In this document: piece by piece, positions 16,371 to 26,352 of the stretch
Layout: each line of letters begins with the position of its first letter
Numbering within the stretch: position 1 is the stretch's first letter
The notes under the pieces: generated by a model
The model's input: only the letters and a program-made list of their open reading frames with translations
Databases searched by the model: none
What the model was told of the DNA's origin: nothing
Translations under genes and position numbers: made by a program
Assembly (NCBI RefSeq): GCF_007483685.1
Contig: NZ_VMKN01000001.1
Coordinates: 2,854,442 to 2,918,441, forward strand
DNA length: 64,000 nt
From: Litoribacter populi
GTDB taxonomy: Bacteria > Bacteroidota > Bacteroidia > Cytophagales > Cyclobacteriaceae
Direction of reading: 5' to 3'

Positions 16371-16585
16371 GGAAAAGGTTTGGCCGAAAAGAAAATGGTC
16401 ACTAAGTCGAATAAGTTAAAAGAAGAAGTCGCACAAAGTAAAATGGGGTCACCAAGAGCACGATGGAAAAAAAGGGCACAAAGAAATTGAAAATGAGGAA
16501 TTAGGGATGAGGGGGTCGTCTTATTTCCGCAGGGTAAATAATTAATTATGCCCTCCGGAATGTTAAACCTATAAACTACTTTTAT
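16371..16585. repeat. Intergenic copy of the GTCACnAAG repeat family
   Basis: About 16388-16490 carries GGTCACTAAGTCGAATAAGT, AAGTCGCACAAAGTAAA and GGTCACCAAGAGCACGATGG, the same arrangement as at 11.8 and 13.6 kb, again directly downstream of a plus-strand gene. No gene is seen. Confidence 0.65.
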
Positions 16586-17516
16586 TCAATGGAATTGCTC
16601 TTCCTCGGTGCTTCCTTTCAGGGCGACGGTGGAGGACTGGCCTCCGCAGACTACCTCTTGGACCGCGTCGAAATAGCCCGTACCTACGAATGCCTGGTGC
16701 TTGACGGCTTTGAATCCGTCGGCCTGTAAGGCAAACTCCTTTTCTTGAAGCTCAGAATAGCCGGCCATTCCCCGGTCTTTATAAGCCCTTGACAGCTCAA
16801 ATATGCTGGTATTTAAAGCGTGGAATCCTGCCAAAGTGATGAATTGAAATTTATAGCCCATCTCGGCAAGCTTTTCCCTGAAGGTCAGCATCTCTTCTCT
16901 GCTCAGGCGGGAGGCCCAGTTGAAAGATGGGGAGCAATTGTAGGCCAGCATTTTGCCGGGATACTTTTCATGGATGGCCTGGGCAAATTCCCTGGCTTGA
17001 CCAAGGTCAGGATTGGAGGTTTCCATCCATAGTAGGTCCGCATAGGCGCGTAGCTCAACCCCCTGTCGATTCCCTGTTCCAGCCCATTTTTCACATAATA
17101 AAATCCTTCACCTGTTTTCTGCCCAGTGATGAACCTGTGATCCCTTTCATCTATATCCGAAGTGATCAGGTTGGCCGCATCGGCATCTGTTCTGGCAATG
17201 ACCAAGGTGTGGACACCCCGCACACATCGGTAGCCAGGCGAGCAGACACCAGTTTGTTGATGGCCTCTTTGGTGGGGACCAAAACCTTTCCACCTAGGTG
17301 GCCGCACTTTTTTGCTTCTTCAAAGTGAACCCCTGCAGCCCCTGCTTCTATCATCATTTTCATCAGTTCAAAGGTATTCAGATTTCCGCCAAAACCTGCT
17401 TCAGCATCAGCGACGATGGGCACCAGGTAATGCAATTTCTCCTTGCCATTGACCTGTTGAATCTGGTCGGCACGAAGTAGTGCGTTGTTGATTCTTCTAA
17501 AAGCTGCTCGAGATCA
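16586..17516 (-). pseudogene. aceA: Isocitrate lyase remnant (frameshifted, N-terminus lost)
   Basis: Read on the minus strand, isocitrate lyase is recognisable in three reading frames. Piece 1 (17507 to about 17215) has [34 protein letters not shown] and the active-site loop [14 protein letters not shown]. Before that loop [10 protein letters not shown] lacks about five residues expected between E and AKK. Piece 2 (about 17225 to 17045) has [20 protein letters not shown] and [10 protein letters not shown]. Piece 3 (about 17045 to 16586) has [37 protein letters not shown] and the normal C-terminus [15 protein letters not shown]. An in-frame stop lies at about 17514 and the first third of the enzyme is absent, apart from a possible scrap (DLEGWQAA) near 17565. 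So no active enzyme is expected. Confidence 0.9.
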
Positions 17517-17626
17517 ACAAACTGAGAGAGAAAGTAAGCGGAAAGTTAGGAGCTTAGCGGCCTGCCAGCCCTCCAGATCCGCGTAGCAGCAATCGGGAAA
17601 TAAACATCTAAACCTCGATAAGGCAT

Positions 17627-17634
17627 TATTTTTG
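17627..17634 (+). promoter_or_regulatory. Bacteroidota -7 box TATTTTTG
   Basis: Exact match to TAnnTTTG, about 38 bp ahead of the start codon of the small membrane protein gene at 17672. No clear -33 TTTG partner. Confidence 0.5.
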
Positions 17635-17671
17635 ACCTTTGTAAGGTTTATTCAACTGACACTATATTCAA

Positions 17672-17860
17672 ATGAACCAGAAAAGGATTTTTGGACCCTT
17701 GTTGACACTTTTAGGCATTGCCGGGCTTATATATGGAGCTATATTGTTTTTGGATGAGCAACAGGGTGACTGGAAAACCACCCTGGTCTTTTTCGTTCTA
17801 GGGCTTATTTTCTTCAGCTCAGGCCTGGGACTGATCAAAAGAACAGATGACAAGTCGTAG
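17672..17860 (+). CDS. Small two-helix membrane protein, unknown function
   Basis: 62 residues with two hydrophobic segments (IFGPLLTLLGIAGLIYGAILFL, about 6-27, and TTLVFFVLGLIFFSSGLGLI, about 37-56) separated by a short polar loop (DEQQGDW) and ending in a basic tail. This is a helical hairpin in the inner membrane. An exact -7 promoter box lies at 17627-17634, which supports it as a real gene. I do not recognise a characterised family; small proteins of this layout are common in Bacteroidota. Confidence 0.65.
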   Translation: MNQKRIFGPLLTLLGIAGLIYGAILFLDEQQGDWKTTLVFFVLGLIFFSSGLGLIKRTDDKS

Positions 17861-18085
17861 GAAGGACGAGGGACGAGGGGAAATAGGTCAACCGCCACTC
17901 CTGCCCGGCTTGGGGGAGGACAGCTTGACCCTCACTGGTTACATCCCCCTACCCCCTTCAAAGGGGGAATTAATAACCGATCTGCTGAGCCCAGCGTAGC
18001 AGAAGGCCCCGAGAATGAGAGCGCTAAATAACAGCAAACCATCAAAACGGCCAAGAACCAGCACTGACCTAAAAATACTTAGTAC
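17861..18085. repeat. Intergenic region with CCCCCTT-CA-AAGGGGG palindrome
   Basis: The palindrome at 17952-17967 sits in TACATCCCCCTA...GGGGGAATT, a sequence type often dispersed between genes in this phylum. A second GC-rich, possibly hairpin-forming stretch lies at 17895-17935. No gene is seen. Confidence 0.55.
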
Positions 18086-18120
18086 CAAAAAAACCGCCCT
18101 GCTAATGCAAGACGGTTTTC
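18086..18120 (-). terminator. Intrinsic terminator of the infC-rpmI-rplT transcript
   Basis: On the minus strand the arms AAAACCG and CGGTTTT (18113-18119 with 18090-18096), plus an inner TGC/GCA pair, are followed by a run of seven T. It lies 27 bp past the rplT stop codon. Confidence 0.75.
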
Positions 18121-18146
18121 GTATGGAAAATAAGCTTAGTGCTCGC

Positions 18147-18491
18147 TTATTTAACTTTTTCAACTACAGCTTTGAATGCCTCTGGGTGGTTCATGGCAAG
18201 GTCAGCAAGAACTTTTCTGTTAAGATCGATTTCTGCTTTCTTCAACATGCCCATCAATTGGGAATACGATATGCCGTGCTCTCTAGCACCTGCATTGATA
18301 CGCTGGATCCATAGAGCTCTGAATTCTCTCTTCTTTGCTTTTCTGTCTCTGTAAGCGTACTGTAAACCTTTTTCGTATTTGTTTTTGGCTACGGTCCAAA
18401 CGTTGCTCCCTCTTCCGAAGTAACCTCTGGTAGCTTTTAATACTTTTTTTCTTCTTGCTCTTGACGCTACCGCGTTGACTGATCTAGGCAT
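18147..18491 (-). CDS. rplT: 50S ribosomal protein L20
   Basis: 114 residues, full length. Typical L20 features: the basic N-terminus [50 protein letters not shown], and [22 protein letters not shown]20 binds 23S rRNA early in assembly of the large subunit and, in several bacteria, represses its own operon by binding the mRNA. It is the last gene of infC-rpmI-rplT, 114 bp after rpmI, and is followed by an intrinsic terminator. Confidence 0.98.
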   Translation of the reverse strand: MPRSVNAVASRARRKKVLKATRGYFGRGSNVWTVAKNKYEKGLQYAYRDRKAKKREFRALWIQRINAGAREHGISYSQLMGMLKKAEIDLNRKVLADLAMNHPEAFKAVVEKVK

Positions 18492-18605
18492 AATTTTTAA
18501 TTTTTGACTCTTGGTGCCATTCGGATTTAACCCCTCAGGTCTTTAAACCAAGCATCTGGTGAATAATAACCTTAATTTAATTTGTTGTCAGAATTAAGAA
18601 TCTGA

Positions 18606-18800
18606 TCAGATTCTCAACATGTCTTTTACTCTTCCTTCGTCTGACTCGTGGACGTTACCCATTTTGGTAAGATTTCTCTTCTGCTTGGTCGTCTTCTTAG
18701 TCAGAATGTGGCTTTTGTAAGCATGCTTTCTTCTGATTTTGCCGGTTCCTGACAATTTGAACCGCTTCTTTGCACTTGATTTGGTTTTTACTTTAGGCAT
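18606..18800 (-). CDS. rpmI: 50S ribosomal protein L35
   Basis: 64 residues, full length, strongly basic. Typical L35 residues: [36 protein letters not shown] and the C-terminal RVKDMLRI. It is a structural protein of the large ribosomal subunit. It starts 25 bp after infC, in the usual infC-rpmI-rplT order. Confidence 0.98.
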   Translation of the reverse strand: MPKVKTKSSAKKRFKLSGTGKIRRKHAYKSHILTKKTTKQKRNLTKMGNVHESDEGRVKDMLRI

Positions 18801-18825
18801 TTTTGCTGTATTTATTTAGTTGAAA

Positions 18826-19380
18826 TTATTTCTTGTTACCTGCTTTGGGAGAAACGAAGATGTTCATACGCTTACCTTCCATCTTTGGAAGCTGCTCCAC
18901 CTGACCGTATTCTTCCAGTGCCTGTGCAAATTTCAATAAAAGCATCTCGCCTCTTTCCTTAAACACAATCGTTCTACCTACAAAGTGCACATAGGCCTTC
19001 ACCTTGGCGCCTTCTTTTAGGAAGTTAATCGCGTGCTTAAGCTTAAAGTCAAAATCGTGGTCGTCCGTGTTGGGACCAAACCTGATCTCTTTGACTACAG
19101 TCTTGGCTGCGTTGGCTTTTATCTCCTTTTGCTTTTTCTTCTGCTCGTACTTAAACTTTGCATAGTCAATCACCTTACATACTGGCGGGCTGGCGCTGGG
19201 AGAAATCTCAACAAGATCAAGGTCATTTTCCTGGGCCAGCTTCACAGCTGCGTCTGTAGCCATCACGGCATTGCCGCCTTCTACAAAATCCCCCACTACC
19301 CTGACCTCACGGGCCCTGATCTTGGAATTTACCTTATATGGTTCTTCTTGTCTCGGTTTAAACGGTTTTCTTCCTCTCAA
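18826..19380 (-). CDS. infC: Translation initiation factor IF-3
   Basis: 184 residues from TTG at 19380. The N-terminal domain has [18 protein letters not shown] and [33 protein letters not shown]. The C-terminal domain has [25 protein letters not shown] and [13 protein letters not shown]-3 binds the 30S subunit and proofreads start codons. No ATG is available near the N-terminus: the reading frame begins ATT-TTG-AGA-GGA, so the start is either TTG (19380) or ATT (19383). A rare start codon fits the known infC autoregulation, in which IF-3 disfavours its own non-AUG start. thrS lies upstream and rpmI follows. Confidence 0.96.
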   Translation of the reverse strand: MRGRKPFKPRQEEPYKVNSKIRAREVRVVGDFVEGGNAVMATDAAVKLAQENDLDLVEISPSASPPVCKVIDYAKFKYEQKKKQKEIKANAAKTVVKEIRFGPNTDDHDFDFKLKHAINFLKEGAKVKAYVHFVGRTIVFKERGEMLLLKFAQALEEYGQVEQLPKMEGKRMNIFVSPKAGNKK

Positions 19381-19472
19381 AATAGTTATGGTTGTTTAAT
19401 GAATTTGACTGCAAATATCGCAATAATTTTTATTTTATAAAAATCAAAGAATTAATTCCTTAATTTATTTAA

Positions 19473-19565
19473 AGATGTGGGATGTCGGATGCCCGATGCC
19501 CGATGTAGTGGAATACACGTGCTTTCCCTTTCATCCGACATCCGACATCTGTCATCTGTCATCCT
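19473..19565. repeat. Inverted GATGTCGGATG repeat between infC and thrS
   Basis: GATGTGGGATGTCGGATG (19474-19491) faces CATCCGACATCCGACATC (19532-19549), with more units on both sides (GCCCGATG, GTCATCTGTCATC). In the thrS-infC transcript it would fold into a hairpin of about 75-90 nt. The units match the cluster at 2750-2850. Confidence 0.75.
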
Positions 19566-19567
19566 GC

Positions 19568-21514
19568 TCAATTCAAGCTCTCTGCGATAATGTTCTTGAA
19601 ATAGGCCACGAATTCCTCCACGGTGAAGCTTCCCAAGTCTCCCTCTCCATGCTTACGCACAGAAAGTTTGCCTTCTGCCTGCTCTTTTTCGCCTACAATA
19701 ATCATGAAAGGCACTTTCTTCATCTCGGAATCACGGATCTTTCGACCGATCTTTTCGTCCCTGTTATCCAAGTTGCCGCTGATATCGGCATCCTCTAGCT
19801 GCTGCTTGATCTGCTCGGCATAGTCGGCAAATTTTTCCGAAATCGGAAGAATGTTGATCTGTTCAGGGGAAAGCCAAAGTGGAAAGTTACCCGCACAGTG
19901 CTCGATAAGCACGGCAACAAAACGCTCCAAGGAACCAAATGGTGCTCTATGGATCATTACCGGTCTGTGACGCTGGTTGTCAGAGCCCACATATTCGAGC
20001 TCAAACCTATTTGGTAAGTTATAATCAACCTGTATAGTTCCCAGCTGCCAGCTTCTGCCCAAGGCATCCTTGACCATGAAATCAAGTTTGGGTCCATAAA
20101 ATGCGGCTTCACCAAGCTCGGTCACAGTGTCTAAACCTTTTTCTTTAGCTGCCTGAATAATATCGGATTCTGCCTTGTCCCATAAGGCGTCTTCTCCTAT
20201 GTATTTTTCTTTGTCCTCCGGATCTCTAAGGGATATCTGAGCGGTGTAACTTTCAAAACCTAAGGCTTTGAAAACATACAACACCAAATCAATAACCTTG
20301 ATAAACTCCTCTTTAACCTGATCGGGACGGCAGAAAATATGCGCGTCATCCTGGGTAAAGCCACGTACCCTTGTCAGGCCATGGAGCTCCCCACTCTGCT
20401 CGTATCTGTAAACCGTCCCAAACTCTGCATAGCGTATCGGAAGATCCTTATAAGACCTAGGTTTGTGTTTATAAATCTCACAGTGGTGAGGACAGTTCAT
20501 CGGCTTGAGCAAGAACTCCTCTCCCTCATGCGGTGTGGCAATGGGTTGGAAGGAATCCTTTCCATATTTAGCATAATGCCCAGAGGTCTCGTAAAGTGCC
20601 TTATGGCCGATATGTGGGGTCACTACCTGCTGGTAGCCAGACTTATCCTGAGCTTTCTTCATGAAATTAACCAAACGCTCCCGCAGCAATGTCCCTTTTG
20701 GCAACCATAACGGAAGGCCTTGACCCACTTTTTCGGAGAAGGTAAACAGCTCCAACTCACGGCCTAGTTTACGGTGGTCACGCTTTTTGGCTTCTTCCAG
20801 CAATACAAGATATTCCTGCAGTTCCTTTGCCTTTGGAAAAGTCACTCCGTAGATACGGGTAAGCATTTTATTCTTCTCATCCCCTCTCCAGTAAGCGCCG
20901 GCTACATTGAGCAGTTTGACGGCCTTGATGAAACCCGTGTTTGGGATATGAGGTCCACGGCAGAGGTCGGTAAAGTTACCCTGCTCGTAGAATGTGATGG
21001 TACCATCCTCAAGTCCTTCGAGGAGATCCAGTTTATATTCGTCGCCTTTTTGTTCGTAATAGGCTACCGCTTCTGATTTGCTGATTTCTTTGCGGGAATA
21101 ATCATTCTTCTGCTTTGCAAGCTCGATCATTTTCTTCTCGATCTTTTCCAGCTCGGCTCCGTCGAAGGTCCTGTCACCAAAATCAACATCATAGTAAAAG
21201 CCTGTTTCAATGTTTGGGCCGATCCCAAACTTCACGCCTGGGTAAAGGGCTTCCAGAGCTTCAGCCAATAGGTGGGCGGAACTGTGCCAGAAGGTACCTT
21301 TTCCCTCCCTGTCATTCCATGTCAAAAGTTGTACCTCGGCATTTTGGATGATCGGACGGGTAGCGTCCCATACCTCACCGTTTACTTTGGCGGCAAGAAC
21401 GTTTCGGGCCAAACCTTCGCTGATACTAAGGGCGACTTGGTGGCCGGTGATTCCTTTTTCATACTGCCTGACAGAGCCGTCGGGCAGGGTAATGTTGATT
21501 TGTTGTTCAGACAT
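19568..21514 (-). CDS. thrS: Threonyl-tRNA synthetase
   Basis: 648 residues from the ATG at 21514. An upstream ATG would add ten residues ([10 protein letters not shown]) that do not look like the family. Domain order: TGS (about 1-62, [16 protein letters not shown]), the second-additional editing domain with [11 protein letters not shown] and YYDVDF, the class II catalytic core with [41 protein letters not shown] and [18 protein letters not shown], then the anticodon-binding domain ([14 protein letters not shown] to the end). It charges tRNA-Thr in the cytoplasm. It is upstream of infC-rpmI-rplT, the classic arrangement, but 187 bp with a large inverted repeat intervene. Confidence 0.98.
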   Translation of the reverse strand: MSEQQINITLPDGSVRQYEKGITGHQVALSISEGLARNVLAAKVNGEVWDATRPIIQNAEVQLLTWNDREGKGTFWHSSAHLLAEALEALYPGVKFGIGPNIETGFYYDVDFGDRTFDGAELEKIEKKMIELAKQKNDYSRKEISKSEAVAYYEQKGDEYKLDLLEGLEDGTITFYEQGNFTDLCRGPHIPNTGFIKAVKLLNVAGAYWRGDEKNKMLTRIYGVTFPKAKELQEYLVLLEEAKKRDHRKLGRELELFTFSEKVGQGLPLWLPKGTLLRERLVNFMKKAQDKSGYQQVVTPHIGHKALYETSGHYAKYGKDSFQPIATPHEGEEFLLKPMNCPHHCEIYKHKPRSYKDLPIRYAEFGTVYRYEQSGELHGLTRVRGFTQDDAHIFCRPDQVKEEFIKVIDLVLYVFKALGFESYTAQISLRDPEDKEKYIGEDALWDKAESDIIQAAKEKGLDTVTELGEAAFYGPKLDFMVKDALGRSWQLGTIQVDYNLPNRFELEYVGSDNQRHRPVMIHRAPFGSLERFVAVLIEHCAGNFPLWLSPEQINILPISEKFADYAEQIKQQLEDADISGNLDNRDEKIGRKIRDSEMKKVPFMIIVGEKEQAEGKLSVRKHGEGDLGSFTVEEFVAYFKNIIAESLN

Positions 21515-21702
21515 TTTTGAAATATACAGTGTAAAACATGGCACCTTTACAAACAGGTGCGCTATTATCTTACAAATATGACCAAGTTATGGTTAAATGT
21601 AAAATTGTTTAAAGGTTTAATCGGCCTGCGGCCTGGGTTAATGGATTAAAGTTGAATGTAGTGGTTGCCTTGGAACAACCAGGGAGCCCAGTCCTTGAAT
21701 AG

Positions 21703-21738
21703 AAAAAAGCCGTGTAAACATCTTCACACGGCTTTTTT
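21703..21738 (-). terminator. Strong hairpin terminator after parC
   Basis: AAAAAAGCCGTGT (21703-21715) pairs with ACACGGCTTTTTT (21726-21738) around a 10-base loop. With A and T runs on both sides it can act in either direction. Here it serves the minus-strand parC gene that stops at 21774. Confidence 0.85.
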
Positions 21739-21773
21739 AAAACTTAATCTCTTAATCTCTTCAACCATTAAAC

Positions 21774-24371
21774 CTAAAAAAGGTCCAATTGATCCTCGTC
21801 GTCATCCTCTTCATCCACGCTCAGGTCAATGCTGTCTCCGACCTTAAGTTCCTGGGGGTTTTCTTCTTTTTTGGGCTTCACAGGGGCCAAAAGTGATAGG
21901 TCTTTCACCGTATGAGAAGTCAGCTTGTTTCCGATGGCTTTCCAGCCTTTTACGTCTATCAGCATGTCCACATCGTAGATTACTTCCTCGGTTTCCTTTC
22001 CTTTTTGCAACTTGACCTTCACTTGAGGCTGCTCCTCGGTGCTGACCACCTCTAATCTGCTATTGCGATGATCGGTTATGAAGTTAAACTTTTTGTTGAT
22101 CGTAGAGGTCTCCACCATGAAGCGCTTCACGAAATGGGTCTTGGAGGTACCGTCAAAGTAGATGGCGGAAATGACCTTTTTGGAATCAAACTTTTCCAAT
22201 AGCAACAGCTCTTTCGGTTCGTATCTATTGGTAACCTCAAATGAAGTCAGTTCATACTCCCCATTTCTATAGACAGCAAGTATCTTATCATCTCCAAGGA
22301 AATTGTCCACCAAGCGGCCTCTGCCGTCGGTATTTAATCTTCCAATATGTTCATCGTAATAAATATCCAGTCCTCCCAATGTAGAAACACCCTCCATCTT
22401 AAGTTGGATTTTTCGCACGGGGTACCTAGTCAGAATGTTTCCTCCGGCTCCCCTACCTTTGATTTCAATGGTTGAGAAGTCAAAGTCAAACACCTTCACA
22501 CGGGCCTTGCTGCCTTGGGTAAGGTATACTGTCACGATCTCAGCCTCTCCATTAGGGTTGGCCGTAAAATACATGACCTTGGAGCCTTTAGTACCCTTGG
22601 TAAGCACATACTCTCGGTCTCGGGTCACACTGAGCACCTGAAATCTCTTGACCATGGCTCTTCCGGAGCCCCCGTCAAGGTAGATCAGATTGTAAACCAT
22701 GCGCTCGTCCCCTTTACGGAACACGCTTACATGGATAATGTCCTTTCCTACGAAGACCTTGTCTTGGATTCTGGTCACCTGGGCCGTACCGTCACGTTTG
22801 AAAACTATGATATCGTCCAAATCAGAGCAGTCGCACACAAATTCATCCTTCTTCAAACCATAGCCGATAAAACCATCAGCTCTATTGACATAAAGTTTGG
22901 CATTGTTTGCCGCTACCACGGTGGCTTGGATGTTTTCGAAAGCCCGGATTTCAGTCTTTCTTTGCCTTCCCTTGCCGTATTTTGAAAGTAGATCTTTGTA
23001 GTATTTGATTGCATATTGGGTGAGGTGGTTGAGGTTGTATTCCACCTCTTTCAACTCCTCTTCCAATTTGCGCATCAATTCGTCAGCCTTGAAGGCATCA
23101 AACTTGGAAATCCTCTTGATCTTGATCTCCGTTAGCTTGACAATATCTTCGGTCGTGATTTCTCTATAGAACTCCGGCTTGAAAGGATCTAGTCCCCTAT
23201 CGATGGTTTCGATCACCGCGTCCCATGTCTCACATTCCTCAATATCACGGTAAATTCTGTTTTCGATGAAGATTTTCTCCAAAGAGGAAAACAGCAATTT
23301 CTCCATCAATTCAGCCTTGCGGATCTCAAGTTCCCTTTTTAGGAGGTCCTTTGTCTGCTTGGTGTTGTAGGAGAGAATATCGTTTACGGTGAGAAAAACA
23401 GGTTTGTCCTCAATGATCACACAGGCATTTGGAGAAATGGAAACCTCACAGTCAGTGAAGGCATACAATGCATCAATGGTCATATCCGGAGACTGGCCAG
23501 GAGCCAACTGTATTTGGATTTCCACGTCCGCAGCCGTATTGTCAGTCACTTTCTTGATTTTGATCTTGCCTTTATCGTTTGCTTTGATAATGGATTCGAT
23601 CAAAGAATTAGTTGTAGTGCCGTACGGTATTTCTTTGATTAAAAGGGTTTTATTATCCTCTTCCTCAATCCTTGCACGAACCTTTATTTTACCGCCTCTG
23701 ATACCTTCATTGTATTCCGAAAAATCACCCAATCCCCCTGTAGGGAAATCAGGTAGAAGGGTTGGTCGGCCTCCTTTTAAAACTTCGATCGACCCTTCAA
23801 TAAGTTCGATGAAATTGTGCGGGAGAATTTTAGTTGAAAGACCTACAGCGATACCCTCCACACCTTGGGCCAAAAGCAGAGGAAACTTGACCGGTAAAGC
23901 CACTGGTTCCTTCTTTCTCCCATCATAGGAAAGTTGCCATTCGGTAGTCTGAGGGTTAAATACCACATCCAAGGCAAACTTAGAAAGTCTAGCCTCGATA
24001 TACCTAGCTGCAGCCGCCCCATCACCAGTTCGGATGTCGCCCCAATTTCCTTGGGTTTCTATCAAAAGATCCTTTTGTCCAAGGTTAACTATGGCATCAC
24101 TGATCGAAGCATCTCCGTGGGGGTGATACTGCATGGTCTGTCCGATGATATTGGCCACCTTGTTGAAACGGCCATCATCCATTTCCTTCATGGCATGCAT
24201 GATCCTACGCTGTACAGGCTTCAAGCCGTCTTCTATAGCCGGCACTGCCCTTTCCAAGATCACATAGGATGCATAATCAAGGAACCAGTCCTTGTACATG
24301 CCTGTCACGGGAATCGACTCATGCAATTCCTCGTCGTTGTCCAAAGGTCCGTTATTTTCTAAATCACTCAT
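21774..24371 (-). CDS. parC: DNA topoisomerase IV subunit A
   Basis: 865 residues. The N-terminal breakage-reunion part has YASYVILERAVPAIEDGLKPVQRRI, MQYHPHGDASISDAI and AAARYIEARLS, with the catalytic tyrosine at residue 124. The tower and coiled-coil parts follow (KTLLIKEIPYGTTTNSLIES, NLNHLTQYAIKYYKDLL). The C-terminal third is a degenerate beta-pinwheel, ending in an acidic tail (VDEEDDDEDQLDLF). The enzyme separates linked daughter chromosomes. At the position of the quinolone-contacting serine of E. coli GyrA/ParC there is alanine (Ala88). parE lies 46 bp upstream, which favours ParC over GyrA. Confidence 0.93.
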   Translation of the reverse strand: MSDLENNGPLDNDEELHESIPVTGMYKDWFLDYASYVILERAVPAIEDGLKPVQRRIMHAMKEMDDGRFNKVANIIGQTMQYHPHGDASISDAIVNLGQKDLLIETQGNWGDIRTGDGAAAARYIEARLSKFALDVVFNPQTTEWQLSYDGRKKEPVALPVKFPLLLAQGVEGIAVGLSTKILPHNFIELIEGSIEVLKGGRPTLLPDFPTGGLGDFSEYNEGIRGGKIKVRARIEEEDNKTLLIKEIPYGTTTNSLIESIIKANDKGKIKIKKVTDNTAADVEIQIQLAPGQSPDMTIDALYAFTDCEVSISPNACVIIEDKPVFLTVNDILSYNTKQTKDLLKRELEIRKAELMEKLLFSSLEKIFIENRIYRDIEECETWDAVIETIDRGLDPFKPEFYREITTEDIVKLTEIKIKRISKFDAFKADELMRKLEEELKEVEYNLNHLTQYAIKYYKDLLSKYGKGRQRKTEIRAFENIQATVVAANNAKLYVNRADGFIGYGLKKDEFVCDCSDLDDIIVFKRDGTAQVTRIQDKVFVGKDIIHVSVFRKGDERMVYNLIYLDGGSGRAMVKRFQVLSVTRDREYVLTKGTKGSKVMYFTANPNGEAEIVTVYLTQGSKARVKVFDFDFSTIEIKGRGAGGNILTRYPVRKIQLKMEGVSTLGGLDIYYDEHIGRLNTDGRGRLVDNFLGDDKILAVYRNGEYELTSFEVTNRYEPKELLLLEKFDSKKVISAIYFDGTSKTHFVKRFMVETSTINKKFNFITDHRNSRLEVVSTEEQPQVKVKLQKGKETEEVIYDVDMLIDVKGWKAIGNKLTSHTVKDLSLLAPVKPKKEENPQELKVGDSIDLSVDEEDDDEDQLDLF

Positions 24372-24417
24372 TTAAAACAAATATTTCGCGATACTCAATG
24401 TTGTGAAAAATGAAAAG

Positions 24418-26319
24418 CTATGCTACTGCCTGCTCTTCTTTGGCTTTCCTTCTGGCTTCTTCCTCCTCTTTGACGATATCCTTTTCAATTTTCAGGTTGT
24501 CTATGATGAAATTTTGGCGGTTTGGGGTGTTTTTGCCCATATAGAAAGTCAAAAGGTCGGCTATCTTCGTGTCCTTGCCTAAAATGATTGGCTCAAGACG
24601 GATATCCTCACCTATAAAAGCTCCAAACTCATTCGGAGAAATCTCACCCAATCCCTTAAAACGGGTGATTTCAGGCTTGTTTCCCAATTTCATAATCGCC
24701 CTTTGCCTTTCTTCGTCTGAATAGCAATAGATGGTTTCTTTCTTATTTCTCACCCTAAAAAGAGGGGTTTCCAAAATGTAAAGGTGACCATTTTTCACTA
24801 AGTCAGGGAAAAACTGGAGGAAGTATGTCATGATCAAAAGTCTGATGTGCATGCCATCCACATCGGCATCGGTGGCGATCACGATCTTTCTATAGCGAAG
24901 GTTTTCTATGCCGTCCTCAATATTAAGTGCGTGCTGCAGAAGGTTGAATTCTTCATTCTCGTACACCACTTTTTTGGTCATTCCAAAACAGTTCAATGGC
25001 TTACCTCTGAGAGAAAAAACCGCTTGTGTCTGCACGTTCCGCGATTTGGTGATGGAACCTGATGCAGAATCACCCTCGGTGAGGAAAAGCATGGTTTCAT
25101 TCTTCTTCTCATCACTTGCCTTAGGATCATCATAATGCACGCGACAATCTCTAAGTTTTTTGTTATGCAGATTGGCTTTCTTTGCTCTTTCGTTGGCAAG
25201 TTTCTTAATGCCAGAGATCTCCTTACGCTCGCGCTCAGACTGCAGTATCCTTTTCAACAAGGCATTGGCCGCATCGGGATTTTTGTGCAGGTAATTATCG
25301 AGCTCCGTTTTGATGAAGTCATTGACAAATGTCCTCAAAGTAGGTCCATCAGGCCCAATGCTTTGAGAACCTAGCTTGGTCTTGGTTTGGGATTCGAAGA
25401 CTGGCTCCTGAACCCTCACCGCAATGGATGCCACAATACTTTGCCTGATATCAGAGGCATCATAATCTTTTTTGTAAAACTCTCGGACGGCCTTAACAAT
25501 AGCCTCTCTAAAAGCTGTCAAGTGCGTACCTCCTTGAGTTGTAAATTGACCATTGACAAAGGAATAGTATTCCTCCCCATATTGGTTGCTATGTGTCATG
25601 GCCATCTCAATATCGGTTGCTTTAAGATGGATGATCGGATATCTGCGGCTTTCCTCGTCGACTTTTCTATCCAAAAGATCATGAAGGCCTTTTTCAGAAT
25701 AGAACTTCTTACCGTTGTAGTTAATGGTAAGACCTGCATTTAGAAAAGCGTAGTTCCAAATTTGGTTTTCAAGGTATTCCGGGATAAAATGATAGTTTTT
25801 GAAAACCGTACTATCTGGGGAAAAAGTGATTTTGGTTCCATTTCTGTCGGAGCTTTTCACCACTGCCTTATCATCCTTAAGTATCCCTTTTTCAAATTCG
25901 GCTACTTTTGTTTCACCATCACGATAAGATTGCACCCGAAAATATTCCGATAGGGCGTTGACAGCCTTGGTACCGACACCGTTTAGACCTACCGATTTCT
26001 GGAAGGCTCCTGAATCGTATTTACCACCTGTGTTTATTTTGGATACGCAGTCGATGACTTTTCCTAAAGGAATACCACGCCCGTAATCCCTAACTTCCAC
26101 TTTATGTTCACTGATCTTAATATCGATGGTGCGGCCGTGGCCCATCATGTGTTCATCGATACTGTTGTCGAGGATTTCCTTTACCAAAACGTAAATCCCG
26201 TCATCCTGGGCGCTACCGTCTCCGAGCTTACCGATATACATACCGGGTCTGAGGCGGATGTGCTCCCTCCAATCCAGGGATTTGATGCTGTCTTCTGTAT
26301 ATTGAACGTTTGACGCCAT
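24418..26319 (-). CDS. parE: DNA topoisomerase IV subunit B
   Basis: 633 residues. The GHKL ATPase domain has [47 protein letters not shown] and [15 protein letters not shown]. The transducer domain follows. The TOPRIM domain has [13 protein letters not shown] and [18 protein letters not shown], with the metal-binding acidic residues in place, and the C-terminus carries [13 protein letters not shown]. It supplies ATP-driven strand passage for topoisomerase IV together with ParC, encoded 46 bp downstream. The C-terminal tail is rich in lysine and glutamate. Confidence 0.93.
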   Translation of the reverse strand: MASNVQYTEDSIKSLDWREHIRLRPGMYIGKLGDGSAQDDGIYVLVKEILDNSIDEHMMGHGRTIDIKISEHKVEVRDYGRGIPLGKVIDCVSKINTGGKYDSGAFQKSVGLNGVGTKAVNALSEYFRVQSYRDGETKVAEFEKGILKDDKAVVKSSDRNGTKITFSPDSTVFKNYHFIPEYLENQIWNYAFLNAGLTINYNGKKFYSEKGLHDLLDRKVDEESRRYPIIHLKATDIEMAMTHSNQYGEEYYSFVNGQFTTQGGTHLTAFREAIVKAVREFYKKDYDASDIRQSIVASIAVRVQEPVFESQTKTKLGSQSIGPDGPTLRTFVNDFIKTELDNYLHKNPDAANALLKRILQSERERKEISGIKKLANERAKKANLHNKKLRDCRVHYDDPKASDEKKNETMLFLTEGDSASGSITKSRNVQTQAVFSLRGKPLNCFGMTKKVVYENEEFNLLQHALNIEDGIENLRYRKIVIATDADVDGMHIRLLIMTYFLQFFPDLVKNGHLYILETPLFRVRNKKETIYCYSDEERQRAIMKLGNKPEITRFKGLGEISPNEFGAFIGEDIRLEPIILGKDTKIADLLTFYMGKNTPNRQNFIIDNLKIEKDIVKEEEEARRKAKEEQAVA

Positions 26320-26352
26320 AAATATGCTTGATTCAGATGAATGTTAATTTAA

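Noticed and set aside
16586-17516. Three overlapping open frames as three separate genes
   Set aside because: Each carries a consecutive part of isocitrate lyase in a different frame, so they are one broken gene.
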